Position numbers and translations under genes: made by a program. A DNA stretch of 64,000 bases from Planctomycetota bacterium (GTDB taxonomy: Bacteria; Planctomycetota; Planctomycetia; Planctomycetales; Planctomycetaceae), in the NCBI GenBank assembly GCA_003388505.1, contig QQVO01000036.1, positions 62,001-126,000 on the forward strand. The letters are read 5' to 3'. Positions within the stretch are counted from its first letter, which is position 1, and each line of letters begins with the position of its first letter. Below the pieces are notes generated by a model. The model made no database searches. It had not been told where the DNA came from and saw only the letters and a program-made list of their open reading frames with translations. Shown here in pieces: positions 1 through 8,383 of this stretch.

Positions 1-2
1 TC

Positions 3-257
3 GACCCGAACCGGGATCGCGATTTCACTGATGCGCGTGTGGCCACGACACTGGACGTCGGCGCGAGCCAGGTGGAAGGCCATTTCGGGCATCATTCCGT
101 CTGCTTCGATCCGGATGGACGATTCGCCTGTCTGACGAACCCCGGAGACGGTACGATCTGGGTGGTCTCGCTCAAGGATCTCGAAGTGAAAGCGAAGTTG
201 AAAGTCGGCGGAACTCCAACCGCAGTCAGTTGCATCGGCGGAAGGGCTCATCACTGA
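3..257 (+). CDS. Beta-propeller (YVTN/YncE-like) protein, C-terminal end
   Basis: The frame is open from the window edge to a stop at 257, so only the last 84 residues are present. They contain a typical propeller blade: HHSVCFDPDGRFACLTN followed by GTIWVVSLKDLEVKAKLKVGG and TPTAV, the pattern of YncE/YVTN or cytochrome-D1-like repeats, where a short loop joins a beta strand ending in a D/E-rich turn. Such proteins are usually exported in planctomycetes. The next gene, a His-rich lipoprotein, starts about 90 bases downstream on the same strand, so the three genes at this edge may be co-transcribed. The function cannot be refined from the fragment. Confidence 0.6.
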   Translation, partial: DPNRDRDFTDARVATTLDVGASQVEGHFGHHSVCFDPDGRFACLTNPGDGTIWVVSLKDLEVKAKLKVGGTPTAVSCIGGRAHH

Positions 258-347
258 AGTTTGGAAGTGATGACCGCCGAACTCCGAGATTCGCGTGCAA
301 CCTGAAAATTCATACAAGTTCACCCACAGACTCGAAAGAACACCGTC

Positions 348-875
348 TTGAATCTCACAACCCGACTCTTGAAGACGTTCCTGGTACTGGGGGGAGTCCT
401 CATCTTCGCCGGATGCCCCGGTTCGGACACCTCCCCGGATGACGCCGTCGAATCGGCCGACGGCGATCACAGTCACGACCACGACCACGATCACGGCGAT
501 GATGAGCCGCATCCGGAGACCTATGCCGAGGCAGTCGAACAGCTTGTGAGCATCGACAAGACGATTCGGGACGCCTTCGCCGCCGACGATGCAGACACCG
601 CCCACGGTCCGTTGCATGACATCGGTCATCTTCTCGAGGAGGTCGCCGCCCTGGCTGCCAAAGAGCCGATGAGCGAAGAACAGCGGGCGGACGTTCAGCA
701 GGCGGTCGATTCGCTGTTCGATCTGTATGGAGCGGTCGACGACACGATGCACGGCCGCGAAGGAAAATCGTACGACGAGGTCTCGACAGAAATCGACGCC
801 GCACTCAAGACGTTACAAAGTGCAACGACGGCATCCACCGCTGACGAAGGCGCAATCGATGAATCGTCTGAATAA
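348..875 (+). CDS. His-rich lipoprotein, probable metal-binding
   Basis: A 175-residue protein with a lipoprotein signal: basic MNLTTRLLKT, hydrophobic FLVLGGVLIF, then lipobox FAGC. Right after the anchor is a histidine/aspartate run (DHSHDHDHDHGDDEPH) of the kind that binds Zn, Ni or Cu. The rest is helical, with heptad-like stretches (YAEAVEQLVSIDKTIRDAF, HDIGHLLEEVAALAA, QQAVDSLFDLYGAVDD) and further His residues, resembling small helical cytochrome-like or periplasmic metal-buffer proteins. The start is TTG at 348, chosen because it gives the complete signal sequence; no ATG is available upstream of the hydrophobic core. It overlaps the next lipoprotein gene by 17 bases, which suggests translational coupling. 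No named family was recognised. Confidence 0.6.
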   Translation: MNLTTRLLKTFLVLGGVLIFAGCPGSDTSPDDAVESADGDHSHDHDHDHGDDEPHPETYAEAVEQLVSIDKTIRDAFAADDADTAHGPLHDIGHLLEEVAALAAKEPMSEEQRADVQQAVDSLFDLYGAVDDTMHGREGKSYDEVSTEIDAALKTLQSATTASTADEGAIDESSE

Positions 876-1374
876 TTGGCGCTGCGTCGTGGCCATCGCC
901 GCGATCGGGGCGCTTGGCTGCGGCAAGGCGGAAGACCCGCGAGCCGCGCGGTACCGGGATTCGATTTTGCTCAGTACGGCGCCCACCGGCGCCGTGACGA
1001 TCGAAGACGCCAGAGCTGAGATCGATTCAACCGACAGAGTGGTTCTGAAGGGACGCATCGGCGCCCGTGACATGCCGCAGTGGTGGTTTGAAGGGTCTGC
1101 GTCGTTCGTCGTTTCAGAAGCCATGCCCGGCTCACACTACAACGCCGGCCCGGACCACGACCCGAGCACGTGCCCCTTCTGCCGCAGAAAGTGGAAGCTC
1201 GAAGATTCCATGGCGATCGTGCGTCTTGTCGATGCCTCCGGCCAGGACATTCCCGTCACGATCACGGATCTGCTCGACCTGGATGAGGGCGACATCGTCG
1301 TCGTCCAGGGAGACGCCTCGCTGGATGAGTCCGGATTGCTCGTCGTCGACTCGGACGGCGTGTACATGGAGTGA
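859..1374 (+). CDS. Hypothetical lipoprotein with a CPFC motif
   Basis: A 171-residue product starting at ATG 859, inside the end of the preceding gene. The N-terminus has a lipoprotein signal (RCVVAIAAIGALGC). The body looks all-beta: VVLKGRIGARDMPQWWFEGSASFVVSE, then a loop with DHDPSTCPFCRRK, then a strand-rich end (AIVRLVDASGQDIPVTI, GDIVVVQGDASLDESGLLVVDSDG). The C-P-F-C pair with nearby His could hold a metal or be redox active. The last part resembles an OB-fold strand pattern. Together with the His-rich lipoprotein and the propeller protein it may form a small envelope metal-handling set; that is inference from position only. Confidence 0.6.
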   Translation: MNRLNNWRCVVAIAAIGALGCGKAEDPRAARYRDSILLSTAPTGAVTIEDARAEIDSTDRVVLKGRIGARDMPQWWFEGSASFVVSEAMPGSHYNAGPDHDPSTCPFCRRKWKLEDSMAIVRLVDASGQDIPVTITDLLDLDEGDIVVVQGDASLDESGLLVVDSDGVYME

Positions 1375-1433
1375 CGACCTTCCGTTGGCGACCGAATGCA
1401 GACGGGACGAGATTTCCGCTGATCGACCGGCGA

Positions 1434-1501
1434 CGATTGCGAGTCGCTGAAAATGATTGGGGCCGGAGAGACTCGAACTCTCAACCAACGGATTATGAGT
1501 C
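1434..1501. repeat. attL: left 68-bp direct repeat, displaced tRNA 3' half
   Basis: Matches 12111-12178 at 63 of 68 positions, with an exact 22-bp run at its right end (1480-1501, anticodon stem-loop and variable region of the tRNA). It carries the displaced host tRNA 3' half: anticodon arm, T-arm and 3' acceptor strand, on the minus strand. The two differences in the T-arm (1468 and 1478 region) form a compensated base pair, so the stem still folds. The 19 bases left of the tRNA end are also identical in both copies, so the homology extends past the tRNA gene. Confidence 0.9.
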
Positions 1502-1770
1502 TGTCGCCGGCTGATTGTAATCATCGCGACGGCAATGACTTACGCGATGCGCCCGAGGATGGTTGCCGGAATGGTTGCCGGTCGATTGCCGAAACCGGCT
1601 CGGCGGATGCCGCTGAGGGGCCGGCCAAACGGGCGACGGTGGAGTCGTCTGCGGCCCTCCCCGACGATCCCGAACTGCGGTCGGTGATCGCAAGCTGGGC
1701 CGATCTGTCCCGGCCCATAAAGGACGCTATCGTGGCGCTCTGCCGGCCGGCTGGGAAATCGACGAAGTAA
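1453..1770 (+). CDS. Detached C-terminal tail of the element's integrase frame
   Basis: The frame reads through the att core as GAGETRTLNQRIMS, the same frame that ends the integrase (GAGGTRTLNQRIMS). It then continues for 89 residues to ALPDDPELRSVIASWADLS and RPIKDAIVALCRPAGKSTK. That last segment, a DPEL..VI..W..L..PIK..I.AL pattern, resembles the C-terminal tails I associate with planctomycete tyrosine integrases. In the circular element, recombination in the core would join it to the integrase and give a protein of about 606 residues. There is no ribosome-binding site before 1453, so in the integrated state it is probably not translated on its own. Its stop lies 18 bases before the next gene. 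Confidence 0.55.
   Translation: MIGAGETRTLNQRIMSLSPADCNHRDGNDLRDAPEDGCRNGCRSIAETGSADAAEGPAKRATVESSAALPDDPELRSVIASWADLSRPIKDAIVALCRPAGKSTK
1559..1582 (+). repeat. Tandem atggttgccgg 12-mers, candidate arm-type site (right arm of attP)
   Basis: Two 12-base direct copies of atggttgccgg(a/t), 58 bases inside the left att core. The same 24 bases occur once more in the window, at 11980-12003 on the other side of the core, followed there by an inverted copy. Paired repeats flanking an attP core are the expected layout for integrase or excisionase arm sites. Assignment is by position and sequence only. Confidence 0.45.
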
Positions 1771-1788
1771 ACCACGGGAGGGGAACCA

Positions 1789-2349
1789 ATGGCCGCTACA
1801 GAATGCGACAGATTCCTACAACTCTCTCCCACGCAACAGGCGGCGATTGAGCATCTGCTGGCCGGGAAGAGCGACCGGGAGACGGGGGAGGCGGTCGGCG
1901 TCCATCGAACGACCGTCACCGACTGGCGGCGGCATCACCCGGCGTTCCGGGCGGAACTCAACGCCCGGCGGGCGGAGATTCGGGACGTCGCGACAGAACG
2001 GCTCTTGAAGCTGGTCTCAAAGGCCGTCGAAGCGCTGGAGGCCGAACTGGACGGCGGCCGGAACCGGTTCGCGGCGGCGATGCACATTCTCAAGGCGGCG
2101 GGGCTGACGGAACTGCCGAAGGGCGGAGCGACCGAAGCGGAAGACGAATTGAACTACCGGATCGCCGCCCAAGCCGCATCGGTTCGCCGGCGGCGGGAGG
2201 ACAAGCTGCCGATCGCCGAGCGGGCGATGGCCGAACTGTGCGGACCGACGCCGGAGCAAATGCTGGCGGACCGGGCCGAAGCTGAACAAGTTGTGCGCGC
2301 CGCTTTGAGCGAGCGGTTCGGCGACGCTGATGACGATTCGCAGGGCTGA
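1789..2349 (+). CDS. Helix-turn-helix protein, small-terminase-like
   Basis: A 186-residue protein starting at ATG 1789 with a strong ribosome-binding site (gggagggg at 1776-1783). Residues about 10-50 form a resolvase/terminase-type HTH: LSPTQQAAIEHLLAGKSDRE, GEAVGVHRTTVTDWRRHHPAF. After it comes a helical segment (AELNARRAEIRDVATERLLK, VSKAVEALEAELDGG) and ILKAAGL, the layout seen in phage small-terminase or phBC6A51-type HTH proteins. The C-terminal third is charged and helical. In a satellite such a protein could redirect packaging or act as a regulator. In the circular form it would lie directly after the full-length integrase frame, 18 bases away. DNA binding is fairly safe; the packaging role is a guess. 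Confidence 0.65.
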   Translation: MAATECDRFLQLSPTQQAAIEHLLAGKSDRETGEAVGVHRTTVTDWRRHHPAFRAELNARRAEIRDVATERLLKLVSKAVEALEAELDGGRNRFAAAMHILKAAGLTELPKGGATEAEDELNYRIAAQAASVRRRREDKLPIAERAMAELCGPTPEQMLADRAEAEQVVRAALSERFGDADDDSQG

Positions 2350-2450
2350 TCGAGCCGGCCCAACGTCGCATCCGCATGAAGCCCGTGGGATGATCGGTTA
2401 GGATGATCCGCACGGCTTCGCCGGCAAGAACAGCGACTGGAAACAGGCCG

Positions 2451-2966
2451 ATGAACATGACGACCGGACAACGGCGGTTGGTGATCGCGGCAGCGGTGCT
2501 GATGCCGCTGACGCTGCTCTATCTCTGGTCGCGCGATCGAAGCCGGGCGGAGGAAAGACAACGAGCCGCAGAAGCCGCCGCACTCCATCGGGACCATAGC
2601 CGAATCGAGGCACAGCGATTTGCCGGCTTCCGTGAGGCGCGGGCCGCTGAGGAACGCGGGGAGGTGCGCGTCGTCGCGCCGTCCGCTGACGACTGGGAAG
2701 CGGCGGAGGCGGACCTGCGGTCTCACGCGCTGGGGTTCGTCGGCGTCTCGTGGTACGACAACCTGACAGAGTTCCGCGTGTCTGACGGCGTCGCGGAAGC
2801 CTACACGGACCTGTACCCGGACTCGGATGCGACCGCGCCGGCGAAGTCGCTGAAGGCGATGATGCTCGGGTGGGCGAACGGGAAGGATAACCCGCACCGA
2901 ATACGGTGGGTGCGCGTCTACGACAAGTTCGGCGACGTCATCGACTCGCAGGCGACGACGCGGTGA
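2451..2966 (+). CDS. Hypothetical single-pass membrane protein
   Basis: About 171 residues from ATG 2451 (an upstream ATG at 2403 is also in frame). It has a basic N-terminus and one membrane segment (LVIAAAVLMPLTLLYLW), then an Arg/Glu/Ala-rich helix likely to form a coiled coil (residues about 30-75). The C-terminal soluble part contains FRVSDGVAEAYTDLYPD and HRIRWVRVYDKFGDVIDS. The orientation suggests N-in with the C-terminal domain outside, or a tail-anchored-like helix; not resolvable. It belongs to the cargo block between the HTH protein and the RM gene. No family recognised. Confidence 0.55.
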   Translation: MNMTTGQRRLVIAAAVLMPLTLLYLWSRDRSRAEERQRAAEAAALHRDHSRIEAQRFAGFREARAAEERGEVRVVAPSADDWEAAEADLRSHALGFVGVSWYDNLTEFRVSDGVAEAYTDLYPDSDATAPAKSLKAMMLGWANGKDNPHRIRWVRVYDKFGDVIDSQATTR

Positions 2967-2990
2967 AAGGAATCAATCGGACGCTACAGA

Positions 2991-3206
2991 ATGACCAAGC
3001 GAAGCAAGCTGTTGCGATACATTAGCGCAGCGCTGAAAGTACCGGGCGTTCTGCTGTTAAGCGGGGGTTTCAATCAGGCGCGCCGAGGGAACGGCATCGG
3101 TGCGGCGATTTGGTTCGGCGGGGCGCTCATAGCGCTGGGGTTCGGTCTGCTGATTTCGATGCACATTACGGCTTGGATGAACGATAGAAGTGAAGATGGT
3201 TGCTGA
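2991..3206 (+). CDS. Small membrane protein, hypothetical
   Basis: A 71-residue product with two hydrophobic segments separated by a short Arg/Gly loop: LRYISAALKVPGVLLLSGGF and GIGAAIWFGGALIALGFGLL. It starts at ATG 2991, 24 bases after the previous gene, and ends 32 bases before the RM gene, so it is probably co-transcribed with both. Small two-pass membrane proteins next to defence genes can be holin-like or membrane effectors, but nothing here shows that. Confidence 0.5.
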   Translation: MTKRSKLLRYISAALKVPGVLLLSGGFNQARRGNGIGAAIWFGGALIALGFGLLISMHITAWMNDRSEDGC

Positions 3207-3238
3207 GAAGATTTCCACTCCCATCCGACGGGCCGCTG

Positions 3239-6200
3239 ATGACTCCTGCTGAATTCGTTGAGCGCTGGAGCGCGTCCGGCGGGGCGGAACTTGCGAATTC
3301 GCAGTCGTTCCTCAAGGAACTCTGCGACTTGCTCGACGTCCCCCAGCCGGAGCCGACGCAACCGGACGTCGAAGAGAATCGCTACGTCTTCGAGAAAGCG
3401 GTTACGTTCAACAACGGCGATGGAACGACCAGCAGCGGCCGGGTGGACCTGTACCGTGAGAAGTGTTTCGTCCTCGAATCGAAGCAGGGAAGCGAGCGGA
3501 AGGCGGCGGAGCAGGCGGAGGCGCTGGCAACGAAGACGAAGCAGAAGAAACGGCGCACCGGCACGGCCGATCGGGGGACAGCCGGTTGGGATGCGGCGAT
3601 GGCCAAGGCCCGCCGGCAGGCGGAAGGGTACGCCAAGGCCCTCCCGGAATGGCCGCCGTTTCTGATTGTTGTCGACGTCGGCCACTGCTTCGACCTGTAC
3701 GCCGATTTCAGTGGAACCGGCAAGCTGTACCAGCCGTTCCCCGACCCGAGGAACTACCGCATCCGATTGTCGGAACTTGCGGACGAAACGCCGGCCGACG
3801 GTGAGCAGACCCGAGGCGAACAGGTCCGGGAAATGCTCCGCACGATCTGGCTTGATCCTCAGTCGCTTGATCCGGCCCGCCGTGCGGCCAAGGTGACACG
3901 GGAACTGGCCGGCCGTCTTGCCAAGCTGGCGAAAAGCCTGGAAGAACAGACCGACGCCGCCGGCGAGAAACTGCACAAGCCGGAAGACGTCGCACAATTC
4001 CTGATGCGCTGCCTGTTCACGATGTTCGCCGAAGACGTCGAACTCATCCCGAAGCATTCATTCAAAACGCTGCTTGAATCGCTGTGTGAGACACCGGAAG
4101 GATTCGCGCCCACGGTCGAAGCTCTATGGCGGGAGATGGACACCGGCTGCGACTTCTCTCCGATCCTGCGGGCGAAGCTGAAGGAATTCAACGGGGGATT
4201 GTTCGGGACGCATACCGCGCTCCCGCTCAATCGGGATCAACTGGAACTACTGATCGAAGCCGCCGCTGCGGAGTGGCGGGAAGTCGAGCCGGCGATCTTC
4301 GGGACGCTGTTGGAGCGCGCCCTCGACCCGCATGAGCGCCATAAACTGGGGGCACACTACACGCCCCGCGCCTACGTCGAGCGGCTGGTGATGCCGACGA
4401 TCATCGAGCCGCTCCGCGAAGAGTGGGACGCCGTTTACGCGGCGGCGGTGCAGGAAGATTTGGACGGCGAGCCAGCCAAGGCCCGAAAGCTTGTGAAGCA
4501 ATTCCACGAGCAACTCTGCGAGACGCGGGTGCTCGACCCGGCGTGCGGTTCCGGGAACTTCCTGTACGTGTCGCTCGAACTGATGAAGCGGCTTGAAGGG
4601 GAAGTCCTGAATGCCCTTCGCGAATTCGGGGAGCGGCAGCTTCCGCTGCATACGATCGACCCGCATCAATTCCTGGGGATTGAAGTGAATCCGCGCGCCG
4701 CCGCGATTACCGATCTCGTTCTCTGGATCGGCTACCTGCAATGGCACTTCCGCACACGCGGCAACGCTCCGCTGAACGAGCCGATCATCCGCAAGTTCCA
4801 CAACATCGAATGCCGGGACGCCGTGCTCGCATGGGATTCCGTGGAACCAGTGACGGACGAGGACGGAAACCCCGTCACCCGCTGGGACGGTCGGACAACG
4901 AAACCGCATCCCGTGACGGGGGAGGAAGTGCCGGACGAGACGGCCCGAGTTCAGGAACTGCGGTACGTCAATCCACGAAAGGCGAAGTGGCCCGATGCCG
5001 AATACATCTTGGGGAACCCGCCATTCGTCGGCGCTGGGAGAATGCGGGAGAGTCTGGGGAGCGGTTACACCTCAACCCTGCGCGAAGTTTACGACCACCT
5101 CCCGGAATCAATTGACTACGTGACCTATTGGTGGGATTGCGCTGTACACGCACTAACACGCAGTACCATCCGATTCGGTTTCGTTACGACAAACAGCATC
5201 ACGCAGACCTTCAATCGTCGCGTCGTCGCCTCTCACCTTGATTCCGGGCAAATCAGCATCGTCTTTGCACTTCCCGATCATCCGTGGATCGATGCGGCAA
5301 CGTCTGCCGCTGTCCGAATCGCGATGTCAGTCGTTCAGCTAGGTGAGTGTGATGGGCGCGCGTTGTCGGTCGTGCGCGACCGAGAACGATCGGATGGTGA
5401 GTCGTTCGTTGAGATTGTCGAGCAGCGCGGACGAATTGGGCCCCGTCTTCGAGTCGGAGCGGACGTTACACGTGCAGTTCCACTGATTGCGATGCGTGGT
5501 GTGAGCAGCATGGGCGTAAAGCTGCACGGCAAGCGGTTTGAACTCAGCCGAGAAGAGTATGAGAAATTTGGCGCGTCCAGTCCGCACGTGTTTCCGTATC
5601 TCGGTGGACGTGACTTAACCGCAACACGAAGAGAGCGATTCGTGATCGACTTGTTTGGACTGTCGGCGAGGGAAGCTGAAGACCAATGCCCGGCTGTCTA
5701 CCAGCATGTATTGACGTTTGTAAAACCTCATCGTGACGCGAACAATCGTGCGACGTATCGAGAGAACTGGTGGATATTCGGTGAACCGCGCACTGAGTTG
5801 CGAAAGGCGGTGACCGGCCTCGACAAGGTGATCGTGACGCCGCGAACCGCGAAGCATCGATTCTTCCAATTTGAATCCGCCGAAAGTCGATTTGAAAGTG
5901 AGATCGTCGTAGTACCTTCCGATGATTCATTCGTACTTGGCATCCTCAGCAGTCATCCGCATGTTGTATGGGCACTTGCGCAAGGTGGGCGGCTCGGTGT
6001 TGGAAACGATCCGAGGTACAACAACTCTCGATGCTTTGAGACATTTCCGTTTCCCGAACGTTCGGATGGCACGGGAAAACTGATAAGTGCGCTCGCCGAA
6101 CGCCTCGACGCCCACCGCAAGCGGCAGCAGGAACTGCATCCCGGACTCACGATGACCGGGATGTACAACGTCCTCGAAAAACTCCGCAGCGGCGAGACGC

Positions 6201-6706
6201 TCACAACGAAAGAACAGACGATCCACGAACAGGGGCTCGTCTCCGTCCTCAAGCAGATTCACGACGACCTCGACGCCGCCGTTTTCGACGCCTACGGCTG
6301 GCCGCATGATCTGACCGACGAACAGATTCTGGAACGCCTTGTGGCCCTCAATCACGAACGAGCGGAGGAAGAAAGTCGCGGTCTCGTCCGCTGGCTGCGG
6401 CCCGAATTCCAGAACCCCGCCGGCGAAACGCAGAAGCGGATCGCCACGCCGGACGATGCGGAGGCGGAAGCCCCGGCTGCGAAGTCGACGCCGGTGAAGG
6501 TCAAGAAACAGCCGTGGCCGAAGACGCTGCCGGAACGAGTCCGCGTCCTGCGGTCCACGCTGGCGGAGGGATCAACCCCGCTCGCCGCCGACGACCTGCG
6601 AAAGCGATTCACCCGAGCGAGAAAGACCGACGTCGAAGAACTTCTGGAAACGCTGGTGGAAGTCGGCCAAGCCCGCTGCACCGACGACGGGCGCTATGTG
6701 GCGTGA
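3239..6706 (+). CDS. MmeI-like type IIL restriction-modification enzyme (fused nuclease, methyltransferase, specificity domain)
   Basis: A 1155-residue single-chain enzyme. Residues 70-82 read D-LYREKCFVL-E-S-K, an exact D-X9-E-X-K nuclease motif, the arrangement and spacing known from MmeI. Methyltransferase motif I is DPACGSGNFLYVSLELM (from about residue 433) and motif IV is NPPF (N593), which places it with gamma-class N6-adenine methyltransferases. A helical linker (about residues 190-390) precedes the methyltransferase. A target-recognition region follows at about residues 620-945, and a helical C-terminus ends in a winged-helix-like stretch (LAADDLRKRFTRARKTDVEE). MmeI itself is about 920 residues, so this is a long member. 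Start ATG 3239 fits the conserved TPAEFVERW opening; an upstream TTG at 3200 is possible. The expected role is hemi-methylation of its own site and cutting of incoming DNA. The target-recognition part is poorer in GC than the rest. Confidence 0.85.
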   Translation: MTPAEFVERWSASGGAELANSQSFLKELCDLLDVPQPEPTQPDVEENRYVFEKAVTFNNGDGTTSSGRVDLYREKCFVLESKQGSERKAAEQAEALATKTKQKKRRTGTADRGTAGWDAAMAKARRQAEGYAKALPEWPPFLIVVDVGHCFDLYADFSGTGKLYQPFPDPRNYRIRLSELADETPADGEQTRGEQVREMLRTIWLDPQSLDPARRAAKVTRELAGRLAKLAKSLEEQTDAAGEKLHKPEDVAQFLMRCLFTMFAEDVELIPKHSFKTLLESLCETPEGFAPTVEALWREMDTGCDFSPILRAKLKEFNGGLFGTHTALPLNRDQLELLIEAAAAEWREVEPAIFGTLLERALDPHERHKLGAHYTPRAYVERLVMPTIIEPLREEWDAVYAAAVQEDLDGEPAKARKLVKQFHEQLCETRVLDPACGSGNFLYVSLELMKRLEGEVLNALREFGERQLPLHTIDPHQFLGIEVNPRAAAITDLVLWIGYLQWHFRTRGNAPLNEPIIRKFHNIECRDAVLAWDSVEPVTDEDGNPVTRWDGRTTKPHPVTGEEVPDETARVQELRYVNPRKAKWPDAEYILGNPPFVGAGRMRESLGSGYTSTLREVYDHLPESIDYVTYWWDCAVHALTRSTIRFGFVTTNSITQTFNRRVVASHLDSGQISIVFALPDHPWIDAATSAAVRIAMSVVQLGECDGRALSVVRDRERSDGESFVEIVEQRGRIGPRLRVGADVTRAVPLIAMRGVSSMGVKLHGKRFELSREEYEKFGASSPHVFPYLGGRDLTATRRERFVIDLFGLSAREAEDQCPAVYQHVLTFVKPHRDANNRATYRENWWIFGEPRTELRKAVTGLDKVIVTPRTAKHRFFQFESAESRFESEIVVVPSDDSFVLGILSSHPHVVWALAQGGRLGVGNDPRYNNSRCFETFPFPERSDGTGKLISALAERLDAHRKRQQELHPGLTMTGMYNVLEKLRSGETLTTKEQTIHEQGLVSVLKQIHDDLDAAVFDAYGWPHDLTDEQILERLVALNHERAEEESRGLVRWLRPEFQNPAGETQKRIATPDDAEAEAPAAKSTPVKVKKQPWPKTLPERVRVLRSTLAEGSTPLAADDLRKRFTRARKTDVEELLETLVEVGQARCTDDGRYVA

Positions 6707-6765
6707 GGGTGGGAAAGTCGTCGCGACGATAACAGAAACGCTCCCATTGGAGGCGTGTCACCGTG

Positions 6766-7095
6766 ATGACAATCGTTAGCGTTGAATGGAAAGACTATCA
6801 AGACATCTACCCGGCGCTGTTCGTCATGCTGGCGGACGGCGAGCAATTCTGGTGCGTTTCGGAGGGGATGAAGATTCCGGTGCTGGAGCAGGACGTCGTC
6901 ATTGTCGCCGGCCGCTCCGAGTGGATGTCCAAGCTCCCGCCGGTCGACATCACGAACGACGACGGCGAGCACATTACGCTTGACGGTCCGTTCATTCGCG
7001 ACCCACAGTTGGCGCGGCTGGCACTCGATATGCTCGCCGCGTCGCGGGCCGGCGAATTCTCGCCGCGCACGATACCACTGGACGAGCGGAATTGA
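6766..7095 (+). CDS. Hypothetical protein, acidic, element cargo
   Basis: A 109-residue soluble protein just downstream of the RM gene, preceded by a ggagg at 6749-6753 (GTG 6763 is an alternative start with closer spacing). It looks like a small alpha/beta fold: IVSVEWKDYQDIYPALFVML, GEQFWCVSEGMKIPVLEQDV, VIVAGRSEWMSKLPPVDI, then HITLDGPFIRDPQLARLALD. No signal or membrane segment. It may be an accessory to the RM enzyme or an unrelated cargo gene. Not recognised. Confidence 0.5.
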   Translation: MTIVSVEWKDYQDIYPALFVMLADGEQFWCVSEGMKIPVLEQDVVIVAGRSEWMSKLPPVDITNDDGEHITLDGPFIRDPQLARLALDMLAASRAGEFSPRTIPLDERN

Positions 7096-7268
7096 ATCTG
7101 CGGAATCGCGCGCGGATTTCTCCGCACTGGGATCGCTGTCCGGGGACTGATGAAGCCGGCTGCGAACGCGCGTTTGAATCCGCTATGATCCTCCCCACGG
7201 GTTGCCGCTGCGCGTTGACGAACGCCGGCGGCCGAAGCGGACCGGACCCGGTTGCGGTTGGCTCTTTC

Positions 7269-7322
7269 GCCTGCTTGTCCCGCAACCGTCCGGTTCGGCC
7301 CGGCCCGGTTAGACAAGCAGGC
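7269..7322 (+). promoter_or_regulatory. 11-bp perfect inverted repeat just before a start codon
   Basis: gcctgcttgtc (7269-7279) and gacaagcaggc (7312-7322) are perfect inverted copies separated by 32 bases. The right arm ends 5 bases before ATG 7328. The loop holds a smaller palindrome (aaccg tc cggtt). As RNA it would place the start region of the next gene next to a stem; as DNA it could be an operator. There is no T-run, so it is not a standard terminator. Confidence 0.4.
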
Positions 7323-7327
7323 AGCTC

Positions 7328-8380
7328 ATGGAACGGATTCTCGATAAAGACCTCCCGCGCGACCGCGATCTTCTGATGCAACTGCGCTCCGCCGCCATAC
7401 GGCACCACAACGAGTGGAGCGCGGCATCTGAAGGATTCTGTGTCGGATTCGATGAGTTGTTGGCGTGGGAGCGACGCCCCGATACCGCATACTTGAAGGC
7501 GGCGGCGCAAGATGCCTTCCGTGCGAGCGGAAGTGGATTCGACGCGCCGGCCGGTGCCGTTCTCCCGCCCCTTGGGATGACCGACTGCCCGCAGGGTTTG
7601 GTTCGCCAGCGGGGCGACGACCGCCGTGGGCTGTCCGATCCAAAGGCGTCCTTCCCGTTGGACGCCGAGTTGAGACCATACGTCGGCGGCGCGTGGTCGC
7701 GCGCCGTCGCCCGGTTTGAAGCGCTGCGAACGAACGCCCTCCGGATGCTTCACGGTGGGCGGCTCATCCGCGACGTGCAATGCGCGTTTGCAGCCTTGTT
7801 GGGTGCGGTGGACGCAGTGCGAAATGAGGCCGAACGATTGCTTGAGGAACTGTCGGCGAGCACGGGGAATCCCCCTGCGGTCCATGAAGGCGCCACGCCG
7901 CCGGCGAGCGAGGCTGCGGAAGAATCTGCCCGAGACGCTGTCGACGTCAACGATGAGATTGAGGCGGCGAAGCCAATCAGCCCGAAGAGCAAGAGCGAAC
8001 AACGGGCGCGATGGCTTGCGGAAGCGATGCTGCTAGTTCGCGATCATCCTGACTGGTCCGATGCCAGTATCGCGGGGAAGGTTGGAAAGCATAAGTCTCA
8101 ATTGTCGCGCAGCCCGGAATACAAGGCCGCAGCGGCACTTGCACGCGAAAGTAAGGCGACGATACGGGAAGGCCACATCACGACCGATCCCGATGCAAAG
8201 TTGTCAGACGTGGAAGCCGTAGACCCCTCGACGGGCTGGTCCGAAAACAGAGCAGACCGTGGTGAAGCCATCCCAGGTTCAGAATATGTGCGGGAATACT
8301 GTTCCGAGTGTGGCGAGGCAATGAGGGTACTGCCGAGCAAGGTGGGCGCTCACTGCATCTGCGAGGATTGCCAGACCTAG
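7328..8380 (+). CDS. Hypothetical protein with HTH-like segment and C-terminal zinc ribbon
   Basis: A 350-residue protein. The N-terminal two thirds are helical and not recognised. Around residues 230-270 there is a helix-turn-helix-like stretch (ARWLAEAMLLVRDHPDWSDA, SIAGKVGKHKSQLSRSPEYK). The end has two Cys pairs (YCSECGEAMRVLPSKVGAHC, ICEDC), a treble-clef or zinc-ribbon pattern. The combination suggests a DNA-binding protein of the element, perhaps a regulator. It starts at ATG 7328, right after the inverted repeat described above, and its stop lies at the edge of the iteron-like repeat cluster. Confidence 0.5.
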   Translation: MERILDKDLPRDRDLLMQLRSAAIRHHNEWSAASEGFCVGFDELLAWERRPDTAYLKAAAQDAFRASGSGFDAPAGAVLPPLGMTDCPQGLVRQRGDDRRGLSDPKASFPLDAELRPYVGGAWSRAVARFEALRTNALRMLHGGRLIRDVQCAFAALLGAVDAVRNEAERLLEELSASTGNPPAVHEGATPPASEAAEESARDAVDVNDEIEAAKPISPKSKSEQRARWLAEAMLLVRDHPDWSDASIAGKVGKHKSQLSRSPEYKAAAALARESKATIREGHITTDPDAKLSDVEAVDPSTGWSENRADRGEAIPGSEYVREYCSECGEAMRVLPSKVGAHCICEDCQT

Positions 8381-8383
8381 AAA

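Noticed and set aside
1455-1501. Second tRNA gene at the left att site
   Set aside because: Only the 3' half (anticodon arm onwards) is present; no acceptor 5' strand or D-arm can be found on either side.
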